A stretch of DNA of 64,000 nt from Phylloscopus collybita (Eukaryota > Chordata > Aves > Passeriformes > Phylloscopidae): contig JAJNNQ010000026.1 of assembly GCA_027886175.1 (NCBI GenBank), positions 30,770,001 through 30,834,000 of the forward strand, in the 5' to 3' direction. Position 1 is the first letter of the stretch. Every line of letters begins with the position of its first letter. The notes below the pieces were generated by a model. That model saw nothing but the letters and a program-made list of their open reading frames with translations. It was not told where the DNA came from and ran no database searches. Made by a program: the position numbers and the translations under genes. Below are positions 14,001 to 24,190 of this stretch, in pieces.

Positions 14001-14839
14001 CACTAAAAAATATTATAATATTAATATCAACTAGCATCACTCCATGTGGTTTACCCTCATTTGGTAAACTACTTTATGGCTATATTTTAACTTACCATTC
14101 TTTATAAATGTCAGGGGGTATTTTTTGTGCCATTTCACTTTACTATAGTTAAATTGAAATAAGTACGGATTTTTTCTAATCCGTAATCCCTAATTCCTTT
14201 AAAAAGGGGAAAAATCTATTTTTTGTCAGGAAATAGTTTTGGTGTAATTTCAAATCTACACAAATTTCACTTTAATTCATACCCTTCTTGGGAGATACCT
14301 TGAGCAAGATTCATGCTCCTGTTTGCAGAACACCATGGGAGGAAGCTGCGTGAGTTCCTCGCCATGCATCCTAGTTTAGTTTCCATGCTGCCAGGGGAAT
14401 GACCTGGCGAATAAGCATAGGCTACACAGGATCAGTGACAATAGAATGAAAGATGAAGAAGTTTGGGGTTTTTTAGGTTCCCTGAACGGAGAAAGCCTGA
14501 TATCCATAGCAGTAGTATGAGGAGAAGATCAGGGTAGATAGAGGTAGAGTCTCTTTCTCCCCATACACTCAGGTATGGGGAGAACTACAACTGTGAAGGC
14601 TGGAAGAGGATTCTTTCTGATTAGCTGGATGAGAGGTTTTAGTTGGAAGGGGAAGTAAACTGTCTGAGTCTGACACATATACCCTCATCACTATCACTAA
14701 AATAAAGCAATGATTGACAACAGATAAAACACTTCTCTGAGGGAGAGTGGTACCAGGTAACCAGACCTGATCTCTGAGGAGGTTTATTTGCATGTCAGAG
14801 GTCTGTGTGGGAAAGAGATTACCAGAGTTTGGCTGATTA
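5091..14839. other. EYS: Intron stretch with no recognised element
   Basis: Nearly 10 kb of AT-rich single-copy-looking DNA. Minor features are ATAGATCTATAGATC-like repeats near 6580-6650, a (TA)n run at about 10857-10872, and a 9-bp perfect inverted repeat at 12710-12735. Open frames of 60-112 codons here lack family motifs and splice context, so I do not call them genes. Confidence 0.6.
12710..12735. repeat. Perfect short inverted repeat (9-bp arms, 8-bp loop)
   Basis: TAGTATGCT and AGCATACTA flank an 8-base spacer. A partial echo (ATATGCCATTAGTATATGC) follows immediately. Such hairpins are expected at low frequency in AT-rich DNA, and no function is claimed. Confidence 0.7.
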
Positions 14840-15780
14840 CCAGAACTTGCTTACCTTTGTTGCTTGTCCATGACAGCACCAAAGACTATACCAGCAGAGA
14901 CCCAAAGCATATCAAAGGTGACTAAGGGACTCCAGCAGCAGGGGCAAAAACTGTGGGGGTCCAGAGAGAGTTTTCCCAGCACTGCTGGTAGGAAGATATG
15001 TATCCTGGGGGTTAACATCTGATTAATGTCACAGGTAAGTCTTCATTGATACATCACTCAAGTAGATCAGGCAGAGTGGAACAGCAACCATTTAAAGAAA
15101 TATTGTGGTGGATGTCTTCTACAGATAACTTGATCAAGAAAAGTTTATGAAGTCATCTTTAGAAAACTGGAAAAAAGACTTAGGAGCATTAGTTCTCCTT
15201 GGGATATTACCACACTGACTTTTTCTGGAAAGGCAACATGGAAAGAGACAAATAATTGATCATATTGATAATTTTTTTAAGCAACTGCAGGGTGAGAAAA
15301 CTAGGGGAGATATTTATCTGTATTCTATATTTGTGAATAAGAAAGAAGCAGTTTGGGATGTAGAGGTAGAAAAGAACTCTGGCAGTGAGATGATAGAGTT
15401 CATAATCTTAAGAGAAATGAAAAATTCAAGTAGCACAATAATGATTCCAAACTTCAGTGAGCTGATTTTCATTTGCTTAGAAATCTGTTTGGCAAGCTCC
15501 CATTAGAGATTGCACTGAAGGGAAAAAGGATTTTTCTTGAGCACACTGATTTATCTTAAAAGACCATTTCCTCAAAGCACAGTTCTTTCCAATGTGCAGG
15601 AGCTCAAGCAGGTGTGGCTGGAAAACAGATAAATGGGCTTCTGAACGAGCGTAAAGAGAAAAGGAAGTGCATAGAAGGTAGATGTAAAGGTAAAGCTGCC
15701 TCTCCAGGTAAAGAAAATTAAGTAGTGCATTACTGGATCATCTGACAGTTCAATTTAGGACTGTGAGCCATGTGTTAAGC
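14840..15780 (+). mobile_element. Decayed CR1-type LINE: ORF1 end and ORF2 endonuclease remnant
   Basis: Between 15360 and 15510 the plus strand reads roughly GSEMIEFIILREMKNSSS and then NFSELIFICLEI, resembling the end of the CR1 ORF2 endonuclease domain (family pattern S-D-H-E-M-I-E-F and D-F-R-R-A-D-F). The 14880-15020 part resembles the region after the ORF1 esterase domain, ending in a degraded VN-x-W-like stretch. The sequence is much more diverged than the other CR1 copies and has many stops. Order and orientation agree with a single old plus-strand insertion, but the boundaries are guesses, and another LINE family is possible. Confidence 0.48.
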
Positions 15781-16149
15781 TTGTTTGTGTTATTCCGCTT
15801 TAGGAATCAGCAGGGTTTTCACTCATGTCAAGCTGTTATGATATAAATATGGAAACTTCAGGGCAAAATCTCAATGAGCCATATGGCTTCTTTTGCTGTG
15901 CAATTTCATGAACTGAGAGTGCTGGCTGTCTTTATCAGGATCATCCCACACCAAAGAGATCATAAGCATAAAGACAGGGAACAACTTGTGTTGTTTTTTC
16001 CTCTTTTGTCAGCATCATTACTTGGGGTCAAAGGGTTGTTGGATTTTTTAACCTCAGTTCTGTTGCTACTTGTTGTTCTTGTTATTAAAAGCATTTAGAA
16101 TTCAGCCCTTAGATGACTGTCTTACAGTACACCTACAATCCTGCTGACA

Positions 16150-16845
16150 TTTTGGAGAGTGTTTGTTTCATTGTTATGAAGGCTCCTGGCAGGAGCTGTG
16201 GCCTGTGGGGGGTCTGCACTGATACAGGACAAAAGTGTGAAGGTCAGAGAGGAGCTATCACGGACTAACCACAGTTCTATTCCCCATCCCCCCCGTGCTA
16301 TTCATGGGTGAGGAGGAGGTAGAGGAGTCTGAGATAAAGGAGTGAGGTTGAGTCTGGGAAGAGGGGTGGGGAAAGGTGGGTTTATCTGTGCGTTTGGGTT
16401 TTTTGTGTGTTTTTGTGGCGGTTTTTTTTGGGGTGGGTTTTTTCTGTGGTTGGTTGGTTGCTTGGTTGGGTTTTTCTGTTTTGGTTTGTTTTGTTTTGTT
16501 TTTTTGTTGCGTTGTTTGTTTGTTTTTGGTGGGTGTTTTTTGGGTTTTTTTGGGTTTGTTTTTTTTTTTTTTTTTTTTGGTTGTTCTTTTTTGTTCTTGT
16601 TTACTTTTTGTTTGGTTGGTTGGGTTTTTTTTTACCATCCTATGCTATTTTTAATTGGCAGTTGATTCAGTTCTCCTCAAGTTGTTTCTATTTTGTCCAT
16701 TACAGTAATTTGTAAATGATGTCCTTATCTTTATCATGGTCTGCAGAGCTTTCTCTCTTATTTTTTTCACCTGCCTATTGAGGAGGAATGAGAGAGCGGA
16801 TGGATGGGCACCTGTCAGCTACCAAAATCAACCCACTATAGCATA
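16150..16845 (+). mobile_element. Avian LTR, plus orientation, 5' end not resolved
   Basis: The region matches, from memory, the 3' half of a common bird endogenous-retrovirus LTR: a GC-richer block (GGAGCTGTGGCCTGTGGGG at 16191), then GGAAGAGG, a purine-rich GAGGAGG segment, a TTTTGTCCATTACAGTAATT stretch near 16690, CACCTG near 16770, and a terminus resembling GGTCAACCCACCACA (here ATCAACCCACTATA, ending about 16842). The T/G-rich expansion at 16376-16632 lies inside it. No internal retroviral coding sequence is seen beside it, so it is either a solo LTR or a truncated one. I could not identify a 5' TG terminus or target duplication. Confidence 0.6.
16376..16632 (+). repeat. T/G-rich low-complexity expansion inside the LTR
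   Basis: About 250 bases almost free of C and A on the plus strand, built from TTTGG, GGTTGG and long T runs (T18-T19 near 16560). Open frames on both strands here encode only Phe/Gly/Val or Lys/Thr/Gln low-complexity peptides and are not genes. Confidence 0.9.
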
Positions 16846-17695
16846 ACTGTGTGGATTATATCTTCCACATGAGTACCCAGGTGTTTTGTCTTGTAGTGTC
16901 ACATTGCCCATCACTGGGTTAAGGTTACAGCCTGTCTGAGGAACAGAAAGGTTGTTGGGACAGGGAGAAACTGCTGCAGAAAGGAATGGCTGGGCAACCA
17001 TATCTGGGGCAAAGGCACTGTTGGAGTGTGCAGAAGGCCTGGAGTACAGCAAACCCTGGGAATCTCCACCAGAAAGCATAGCATAGACACAGTTTCAGTA
17101 GTCATTGAAAGGCTTCATAGGGATTCAGAGGGGCTTGTGGGCAGTTAGTTATAGCCCTGAGAGTCACTAAGCACTGTCTGAAAGTAAGCCTGAAAGAATA
17201 GACTTGCCTCCAGCAACACTGAGTGAAAAAGGCAGATTTACAAACCAAACCCATTTGATCTCAGTTGTCTCTGCCACCCTCATTTCCATTACCAGTAGGG
17301 AAAACATGGAACAATTTTGCTTATGTTCTAACAAATTAAGGCTCATTTAATAGGGCCTTTAAATCTCTTTTCATCTAACTATTGTAAATTAAAGATTTAG
17401 ATGAGGGCATCTGTGACCCAAGATCCACAATCACACAGTTCCTTGCCCAGATAAACGTACTACGTAATCTGCTATAGAAGAGTGTTAGTAAGGAAAGCGT
17501 ACAATGGGACTGTGTGAGATTTTCTATTGTATGCAGTTTTTATAAATAATGGAGGCCTTCACTCATGATTAAATTTTCAGTAAAATAATTTGTATTTAGT
17601 CATGGATGGTAAGCAGAACAATTATACAACGTTACATATATTTAATTCATGTTCAGAATTATGGGTTAGTGTATGAACAATTCACATGTTCAACA

Positions 17696-17735
17696 TGTGA
17701 CAACAGGTTATCAGTTGTGACAACAGGTTATCAAG
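17696..17735 (+). repeat. 20-bp tandem duplication
   Basis: The unit TGTGACAACAGGTTATCAGT occurs at 17696-17715 and again, with a difference only near its end (AAG for AGT), at 17716-17735. This looks like a simple replication-slippage duplication. Confidence 0.9.
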
Positions 17736-18126
17736 ATGAAATAACAGGAAGCTTCAATCAAAATTCATTAATCATTTTTAAGTACATTCTAAAAAACTGC
17801 ATTTTTGAGCCATTTAAAGCACTAGGGTAAGGAGAAAAGATGGAAGATATACCTACCTATCAAAACCTGTGAGATCACCATTAAGATTTTAAAATGTATT
17901 GTATCATAGAAAGTAATACAAGCAAAACATAAATAGTAATTTATTTTTTTTTAATTATACCAAGCAAATAGATGTTTCTGCATGATAATATTCATATATG
18001 TACCTCTGAGACCCTCCTACTTGATTTTAACCAGGGTTATAAAGAAAATAAAGCTCATAATAGGCAGCAGCTGCAGGGATATATTCATTAGTTTAACACT
18101 GACAGCTTTGCCGTTTTCTTTTTCAG

Positions 18127-18324
18127 GTTTGAACTGTGAGTTTAGGCCTTGTGAGGCCAGCAATCCCTGTGAGAATGGAGCTGTGTGCATAGAAGAAATG
18201 AATTTGGACGTTTTTCCCCTTGGATTCCACTGCCAGTGTGTGAAGGGCTTTGCAGGTCCACGCTGTGAGATCAATGTCAATGAGTGCAGCTCTAACCCTT
18301 GCCTCCATGGATACTGCTATGACA
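18127..18324 (+). CDS. EYS: EYS internal exon d: EGF-like domain 4 and first half of domain 5 (198 bp, phase 1-1)
   Basis: The acceptor has a strong pyrimidine tract (TTTTCTTTTTCAG) and the donor is A|GTGAGT. The 198 bp begin with G-LNC (C6 of domain 3). Domain 4 is EFRPC, CEASNPC, CENGAVC, a long 14-residue C3-C4 loop, then CQC and GFAGPRC, all inside this exon. Domain 5 begins EINVNEC, CSSNPC, CLHGYC, ending YD|. Domain 4 lacks the calcium-binding start and the usual O-glucose, O-fucose and hydroxylation consensus sites, whereas domain 5 has the calcium and O-glucose motifs. An exon holding one and a half domains, with domain 5 split between C3 and C4, is unlike the 114-bp exons and matches what I recall of the EYS architecture. 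Confidence 0.92.
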
Positions 18325-20603
18325 GTGAGTTCAGTCTGGTTACTCACTTTAATGCAGAGTAGTCTTTCTCTTGAAGCGTCTGTAGCTGCTGAACTGCTCT
18401 GGGGAGAACAGTGGATAATTTACTGAAATTCAGCTTGTCTGAAGCTTCACAGCCTGTACCAGAAGAATTACTTTTGCCAAAATGCCTCAACTCCCGGCAC
18501 TGGGGTTTTTGTGTTCAGGGGGTCAGAATTGTAGCTAATGAGAAATTTTAATGAGATTTGTGCTGTCTCCTTTGATACCTAAATTAACCAAAAACATCTT
18601 ACATTGTGCATTTCATGAGAGAATACTCAGGTGCTGAAAAAGAGCTCATGGAGCAGCTAGGCATTATATGTCATAATTCTAATAAAGTCAAAAAATTCTG
18701 TTTAATTTCAAACTAATATAAACGGGTGTGCCTGTTTACCTTCTGCATGTAACTGTGTAACTTATTCTTTCATTGCAAGATGTACTTAAAGGCTTTAGAA
18801 GCAACTTGATTACCCTAATATCTATCAGACACTTTATATACTTGCTTAAAAATAAAAAAGTAGAAGTAGTAATTTTCAGAGGATCTTAAAATGCTGACTG
18901 GAAAGCTGAAAAACATCTGAAGGTCGTGTAGTCAACCCTGCATGAAGCTAGAATATTAACAGTGCTAGAACAGGTCAGTCAGGGATTTTTCTAGCTGAGT
19001 TTTGAAAGCCTTCAAAGAGGGACAGAAATTTCATAAATTCTTTGGGACAGTGTATTCCACCAATCAACTACTCTGGCAATGCTCACAACTCTTCCAATCC
19101 CATCTAAATCTCCTGAGCTGTAACTTTTGGCCATTGCCTCATAATAGCTCCCAGCACTACTAAGGGATTTCAGTTATGTCATTTGTGCAACTATCCTTGA
19201 AGTTATTTTTAAATAGCCCTCCCACTATGAACACTTCCCTGAAGGTCTATGACAAAGCAAAGCCTGGTTGACTCAATGTTTCCTCATAGGGTCCAAACAT
19301 TAAGCACTGAGTAATGTTGTTTGTCTTCTTCTACATCTCTCTCCTGCTTTTACACATCCTTTTTTAAAAAAGAATGATGATTTAAGAACTTCCATAAAAT
19401 GCTTTTTTTTAGAAAAAATTGCAGAAGACCTTATCAGCTTACTGGTTTCACATGAGATCTTAAAGAACTGAGCCTAAATTACCAAACACATCATCGTCTA
19501 AAACTCTCCTAGTTAAAATAAAAATAATTTTGAATAAAATATCTTAAAAAGCCTGTCTCTCCTTATCTGGGAACAATGCGAGTGACTTCATCTTCTACCT
19601 AGAAAAGGCTATTTCCTATTACATTTACAGATGTTTTCTACATGGTCTACATTGGTTTAGAGATATTTTTGAACCAGAATTTAGATGAACTGTATTAAAG
19701 TTCTTCATGCTGACAATGTGCCAATTTTGGGGGGAACAGCTTGTCTTTGTGGTGCCTCTGGCTTGAGTTTTATCATGCGGACATTTGAGTTCCTCTATGC
19801 TATGTGCACTGGCTGCAGAAAGCTGGACTCCTAAGGAAGCTGGGAAGCTTTTAGCATATGAATAATGCTCCTGTGCTGGAGGACTCAAAGCATTTAATGA
19901 ATACAGTAGCAGCTGTGCATACAGACATGATGGTAGAATAGATTCTATGGTAAATCTCAGCGATAATGAAGAATCCAGGGACCCCTTTGAGGTTAAAATA
20001 AATGCAGGCCTACAAGAAGTGCAATTACTACTATCACAAACTCCATGAGCACTCTAAAGATTCCTCTCTTTTTGGATCACTAATGATGAAAAAGAGACAG
20101 CATTCTTATGATTATCTTGTAAAAAAATACATCATAGAAAAATTCAGTTTAAGTAAGTTTTCCCTTAATATAGTGGTATAAAATGAGGCATTCCTTACAA
20201 CAACAATAACAACAATAAAACAAAAACAAAACAAACCAAGCATTGTTTAACTGCCATGTCTTACCTAGTTATAATTTTAAAGATAGAATCTTATGTATTT
20301 TGTGATTGTTTTATGATGGAAAGTTACTCATTATGTATAACATCAGTTTTTAACTCATGGATTTATAGCTCTTGAATCAAAATATTTCCACTGTTTAAGT
20401 AAAATGCACTACATGAATCTGTTTTCATATTTAAAAGATATTTTGAGACCACATTTAGTTTATTTTGATTTTTTTAAATGTCGACACTATTTAAGTAAAG
20501 CTGGTCTTAATCTTTTCCAGATAGCGTTCATAACTGGAACTTAGTAAATTTACTATATTGAGTTGTTATGACTCTTAGTACTAAAGTACTATTTATGTTG
20601 CAG
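18325..20603 (+). other. EYS: EYS intron between exons d and e (2.3 kb)
   Basis: Contains one old minus-strand CR1 fragment (about 18915-19320) and a short CAA/CAAAA-rich tract at about 20199-20237. The rest is plain AT-rich sequence. Confidence 0.85.
18915..19320 (-). mobile_element. Old CR1-type 3' UTR fragment, minus orientation
   Basis: Read on the plus strand it follows the reverse complement of a CR1 3' region: GAAGGTCGTGTAGTCAACCC at 18920, then GCCTTCAAAGAGGGACAGAA, then a decayed copy of the conserved stretch with ATCTAAATCTCCTGAGCTGT at about 19104, CCATTGCCTC, and TTGACTCAATGTTTCCTCATAGG near 19270. Divergence is high with several indels, so it is older than the copies at 36990 and 46697. 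Confidence 0.62.
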
Positions 20604-20725
20604 TTGTCGATGGCTTCTATTGTTTGTGCAACCCAGGATATGCAGGACTGAAATGTGACCAAGACATTGATGACTGCATAGTCAATGCTTGTGAACACAA
20701 TTCTACATGTGTTGATCTACATCTG
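20604..20725 (+). CDS. EYS: EYS internal exon e: end of EGF 5 and most of EGF 6 (122 bp, phase 1-0)
   Basis: The acceptor is ATGTTGCAG and the donor is CTG|GTTAGT, a weaker donor because of the T at +3. The reading frame joins exactly to the preceding exon (Asp-Ile at the junction) and gives VDGFYCLC, NPGYAGLKC and then domain 6: QDIDDC, CIVNAC, CEHNSTC, VDLHL. This segment (GFYCLCNPGY, DIDDC, CEHNSTC) is the one I most readily associate with vertebrate EYS. CIVNAC lacks the serine of the O-glucose consensus. CEHNSTC has both an N-glycosylation sequon (NST) and an O-fucose site. The exon is asymmetric (122 bp), so skipping it alone would shift the frame. Confidence 0.91.
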
Positions 20726-21712
20726 GTTAGTAGCAATTTCTTGTTTTATTAAAATGATTCTCAAGTTTTTGTTCTAAAATCTAAAGCAATATTTTTTCTG
20801 AGTTCTAAACCTTCTCTTGATCCATATAGCCACATATCAGGGGCTTTATAATCATGCTTTCCAGACACTGGTATTTTTGTTTAATTTTATAGGAAGTGAG
20901 AAAGAGGAGTGTTTTTATCATTTAAAGCAGTTACTGGGTCAATGTATACAGGGAATTCAAAAGGGGCAGAAAATTTTCTACTAGGTGTGTTTATGACCTC
21001 ATTATAAATGACACCAATGGCCCTGGCTTCAAAGGGACTTAAAAAGTATCTTACCCAAGATGTACTTTAAGTCTTCAGCATTTATTTTCAAAAATTCCTC
21101 AGATATATTAGTTTTGGAGATATGAAATGTGTTAAAAATAACTTCTGTTTTCTCAGAAATAAAATCATTCTGTCACCTGATTCTTCCATGAGGGGAAAGA
21201 AGACAGAGATTCACATTGTGTAAACTTCAGCACCAGAAGTGGCCCATGTTCTCTGTCACTCCTTCCAGGAATTTGTCAAGAAGCAATTTGTTTTCATCTT
21301 ACTCAACAGCGACACTAAGACCATACAGTATGAATATTTTCCTTAAGAAACACTCAGGCTGTCAGAGAAATTATCACTTCAAAAAAAAACAAAAAAAAAA
21401 GTGGGAGAAAGGACAGCTTTTTCCTTCTTATTCTAGTTTCTACTGGCACATTTATGAGAATACTAAACTGATAAATATAGAATTCAAATTATATTATGAA
21501 GCTTAACTGTAGGTGTCTATATATGGTATGAAATAAATGTCTAAGCACCAACCAAACATCGTTGAGGATGTAGACAGCACAATCCACAATTCAGCTGCCC
21601 ACTATTTGAATCTCCACTTTGGGTGAACTGAACAACCATGTAGGAACCAGTGACTGCTGCATTTTGCTGAAGGTGTTTGCAGTTTCAGGAATCATTAAGT
21701 GTAAGAGACATG

Positions 21713-21813
21713 TGGGGTTTTGAGGTTTTCCTTGGTTGATTTCTTTGATTGATTTGCTTTTTTGTAGGGTTTGTTTGGTTGGTTTTGGTGTTTTTTGGTT
21801 TTGTTTTTGGTTT

Positions 21814-21846
<33 letters not shown>

Positions 21847-21912
21847 TTGTTGTTGTTTTTTTTTGTTTGTTTGGTTTTTTTTTGTTGTTGTTGTTGTTGT
21901 TTTTGTTTGCTT
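21713..21912 (+). repeat. T/G-rich low-complexity tract with a long T run and (TTG)n
   Basis: Begins with GGTTTTGAGG-like and TTTGGTTGG units, passes through a run of about 36 T interrupted near its start (to 21845), then GTTGTTGTTG, more T, and a second (TTG)n run ending about 21905. Open frames crossing it are homopolymer artefacts. Confidence 0.92.
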
Positions 21913-23953
21913 ATTTGTGTTATTATATGCATGAAAAAATTGTGCTATTTTTCTGACAAATCCTGAGGGTAACCTGAAATTGTCCCTATTTCCTACACTT
22001 GAACCAAACTTAGCTGCTTCAAAAGAATTTTATCAAATTCTCTAATTTCCAGAGCTGTGGCTTTTTTTCACAGTTAGAACACTTTATGTATTGTACAATA
22101 TTTGAGGTTTTTTCTAACACATTTCAAGAAGTAGTCAACACCTTGGACAAAACCAAGTGCTTGATGTGGAGACCACTGTTTGTGACACTTTTGTTATTGC
22201 CTTTGGATGTTATTGTAAATACTTATTTCTCTACCACTAGACTGCAATTAATATTTCAGGATCTCATACTGGACACATATTGCCATCTTAAAATCAGGTT
22301 ACAGAGCATTCCACAAAAAAAAATTATGCCTCCAATACATCTGCTCTCTTATTCTCTAGGAGAGTGCATTGCATATATTGACATTACAGGTACTATTCCT
22401 AACTGCAGCAGATCTTTTAACTGAGACTGACAAAATGGAATTTTATATGGAGTATAAACAACATTCTCCCCCAAAAAACAAGGTATCTGAAATGGCAAAA
22501 AATACGATTTTTAATAAAGTGAATATATATTTTTCCCTTGGGAGTTTTGGCTGTGCTTCACCAAATGAGTTCCAATATTGATCCAGGAAAGTTTAATAAT
22601 TTGAGCAAAATTTAACATGACAAAGAATAATAGCCCACTGCAATTTCAAACACTGCATTAATTTTTTCTTCATGTGTCTTTCATCCTTTTTTCCCTTGAT
22701 TTATTTGTGTTTATTTTTGTTCTGTAGTTCCTATATATTTCTCACCTGATTTGTCACAGACCTATGCAATTTTGTTTTAAGTGGAACACAGCACAGAAAA
22801 TCAGTGAGATCCATACAAACTCACTGTTTCTGAGAAAGCATGACATTCAAAACACCTGTGTGGATAACTATCTACAAAAAGTAAATGCTGTAGAAACTTA
22901 ATGGCAAGGTGTCATATTAGACTCTGTGTTGATCCTTTTCAGGCTTTTTCAAAATTGTTCACCTATGTTGTCACGTTACAACAATCATTTATGTGAAGGG
23001 ATTCATTTTGATGTTGGCTAATACACAGATTAAATATCTTCAGTATTTTTTTCATTACAAGATTGTTCTTTGGCATTTTTGAGAGCAAAATAATTTCACT
23101 GTCAAACTCTTCCCAACCAGAATGGGTTCTGCTAAGTGGAAAAGTTATTTTGAACAGAAATTGGGAATTTCTCATATTATTTTGCTTTAGTAATAGTAAT
23201 TCATTTCTATTCTAATTCTATTCTATTCTGAAGTATTTCTAATACTTAAATTTCTCCTTGTATACTCTTCCCCAGAGTAAATTTACTTAAACTAACATTT
23301 ATTATATACATTTCTGAAATAACTTTCATGTGGATCATCTTTTAAGTTGAATCTAAAAAGAGACCAAAAAACTTGTTCATTAAGTGATTGCATTATTCAG
23401 TTTATATGGGACTATATTATTTCACATAGTATGTCCTTTTTATTGTATTCATTATCAAAGGGTACCAACATTTTTCCAAATCATATTATCTGTTTATATA
23501 TCAAGATTCCTCAGTGATCAATACAAGAAGGATTAATGAATTAACATATATTCATAAAAATGGAAGAAAATCCATTCCTTCTTCTTCAGCCACAGCAGCT
23601 GTAAAAGATCAGACAATGAACTAACAATCCCCTAGAAAATTAATTTTTAACAATATAGGCTCTCTTCATCCTCCTCTAAAAGGTAAAAAAACCCACAAAA
23701 AACTAGAGGATAGGAAACAACTGAAGCATAATAAAGGAAGATTTAAAAACAGATGGAGATCTCAAGTGTTTCATAATTTCTGCATCTAATACCATTTTCT
23801 TTCAAAGGTATATTACAGCAGCCTTATTATACAAGTCAAAGACCAAAGATCTCCATGTAAGAAAGAATTCTGCTCTAATTGCAACATATACTTCACAGTC
23901 TTTACCTTGGCTCTCCAGGTGGGGGGTGGCATTAAATAACTGGACTGTGGGAT

Positions 23954-24190
23954 GAATCATAGAATAATTTACATTGAAAAAGATCTTCAAGATCACTGAC
24001 TCTAACTGCAAGCCTACTGCTGCCAAGTTCATCACTCAACCATGTCCCCAAATGCCACAAGTACACGCCCATTAAATACCTTGAGGGATGGTGACTGAAC
24101 CACTTCCCTAGGCAGCCTGTTCCAATGCTTGGCACCATTTTAATGAAGATATTTTTCCTAATATCCAATCTAAACCTTCTCTGGTGGGAG
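23954..24190 (-). mobile_element. CR1 3' end fragment, minus orientation
   Basis: Starts with AATCATAGAATAATTTACAT, the reverse complement of a CR1 3' terminus, followed by AACCATGTCCCCAAATGCCA, a GGGATGGTGACTGAACCACT block, CAGCCTGTTCCAATGCTTG and a decayed TTTTTCCTAATATCCAATCT stretch. This is the standard order of the CR1 3' UTR read backwards. It is 5'-truncated at about 24190. Confidence 0.87.

Larger units (their letters stand above)
2383..18126 (+). other. EYS: EYS intron between exons c and d (15.7 kb)
   Basis: A long intron carrying a CR1 3' half near its start, a decayed CR1 piece and an LTR in its last quarter, and about 9 kb of unremarkable AT-rich DNA between them. I searched by eye for further cysteine-spaced frames flanked by splice sites and found none; the phases on either side (1 and 1) match without an extra exon. 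Confidence 0.82.

Noticed and set aside
16258..16715. Several 90-126-codon frames on both strands
   Set aside because: Pure low-complexity translations (Phe/Gly/Val or Lys/Thr/Gln) of the T/G-rich tract.
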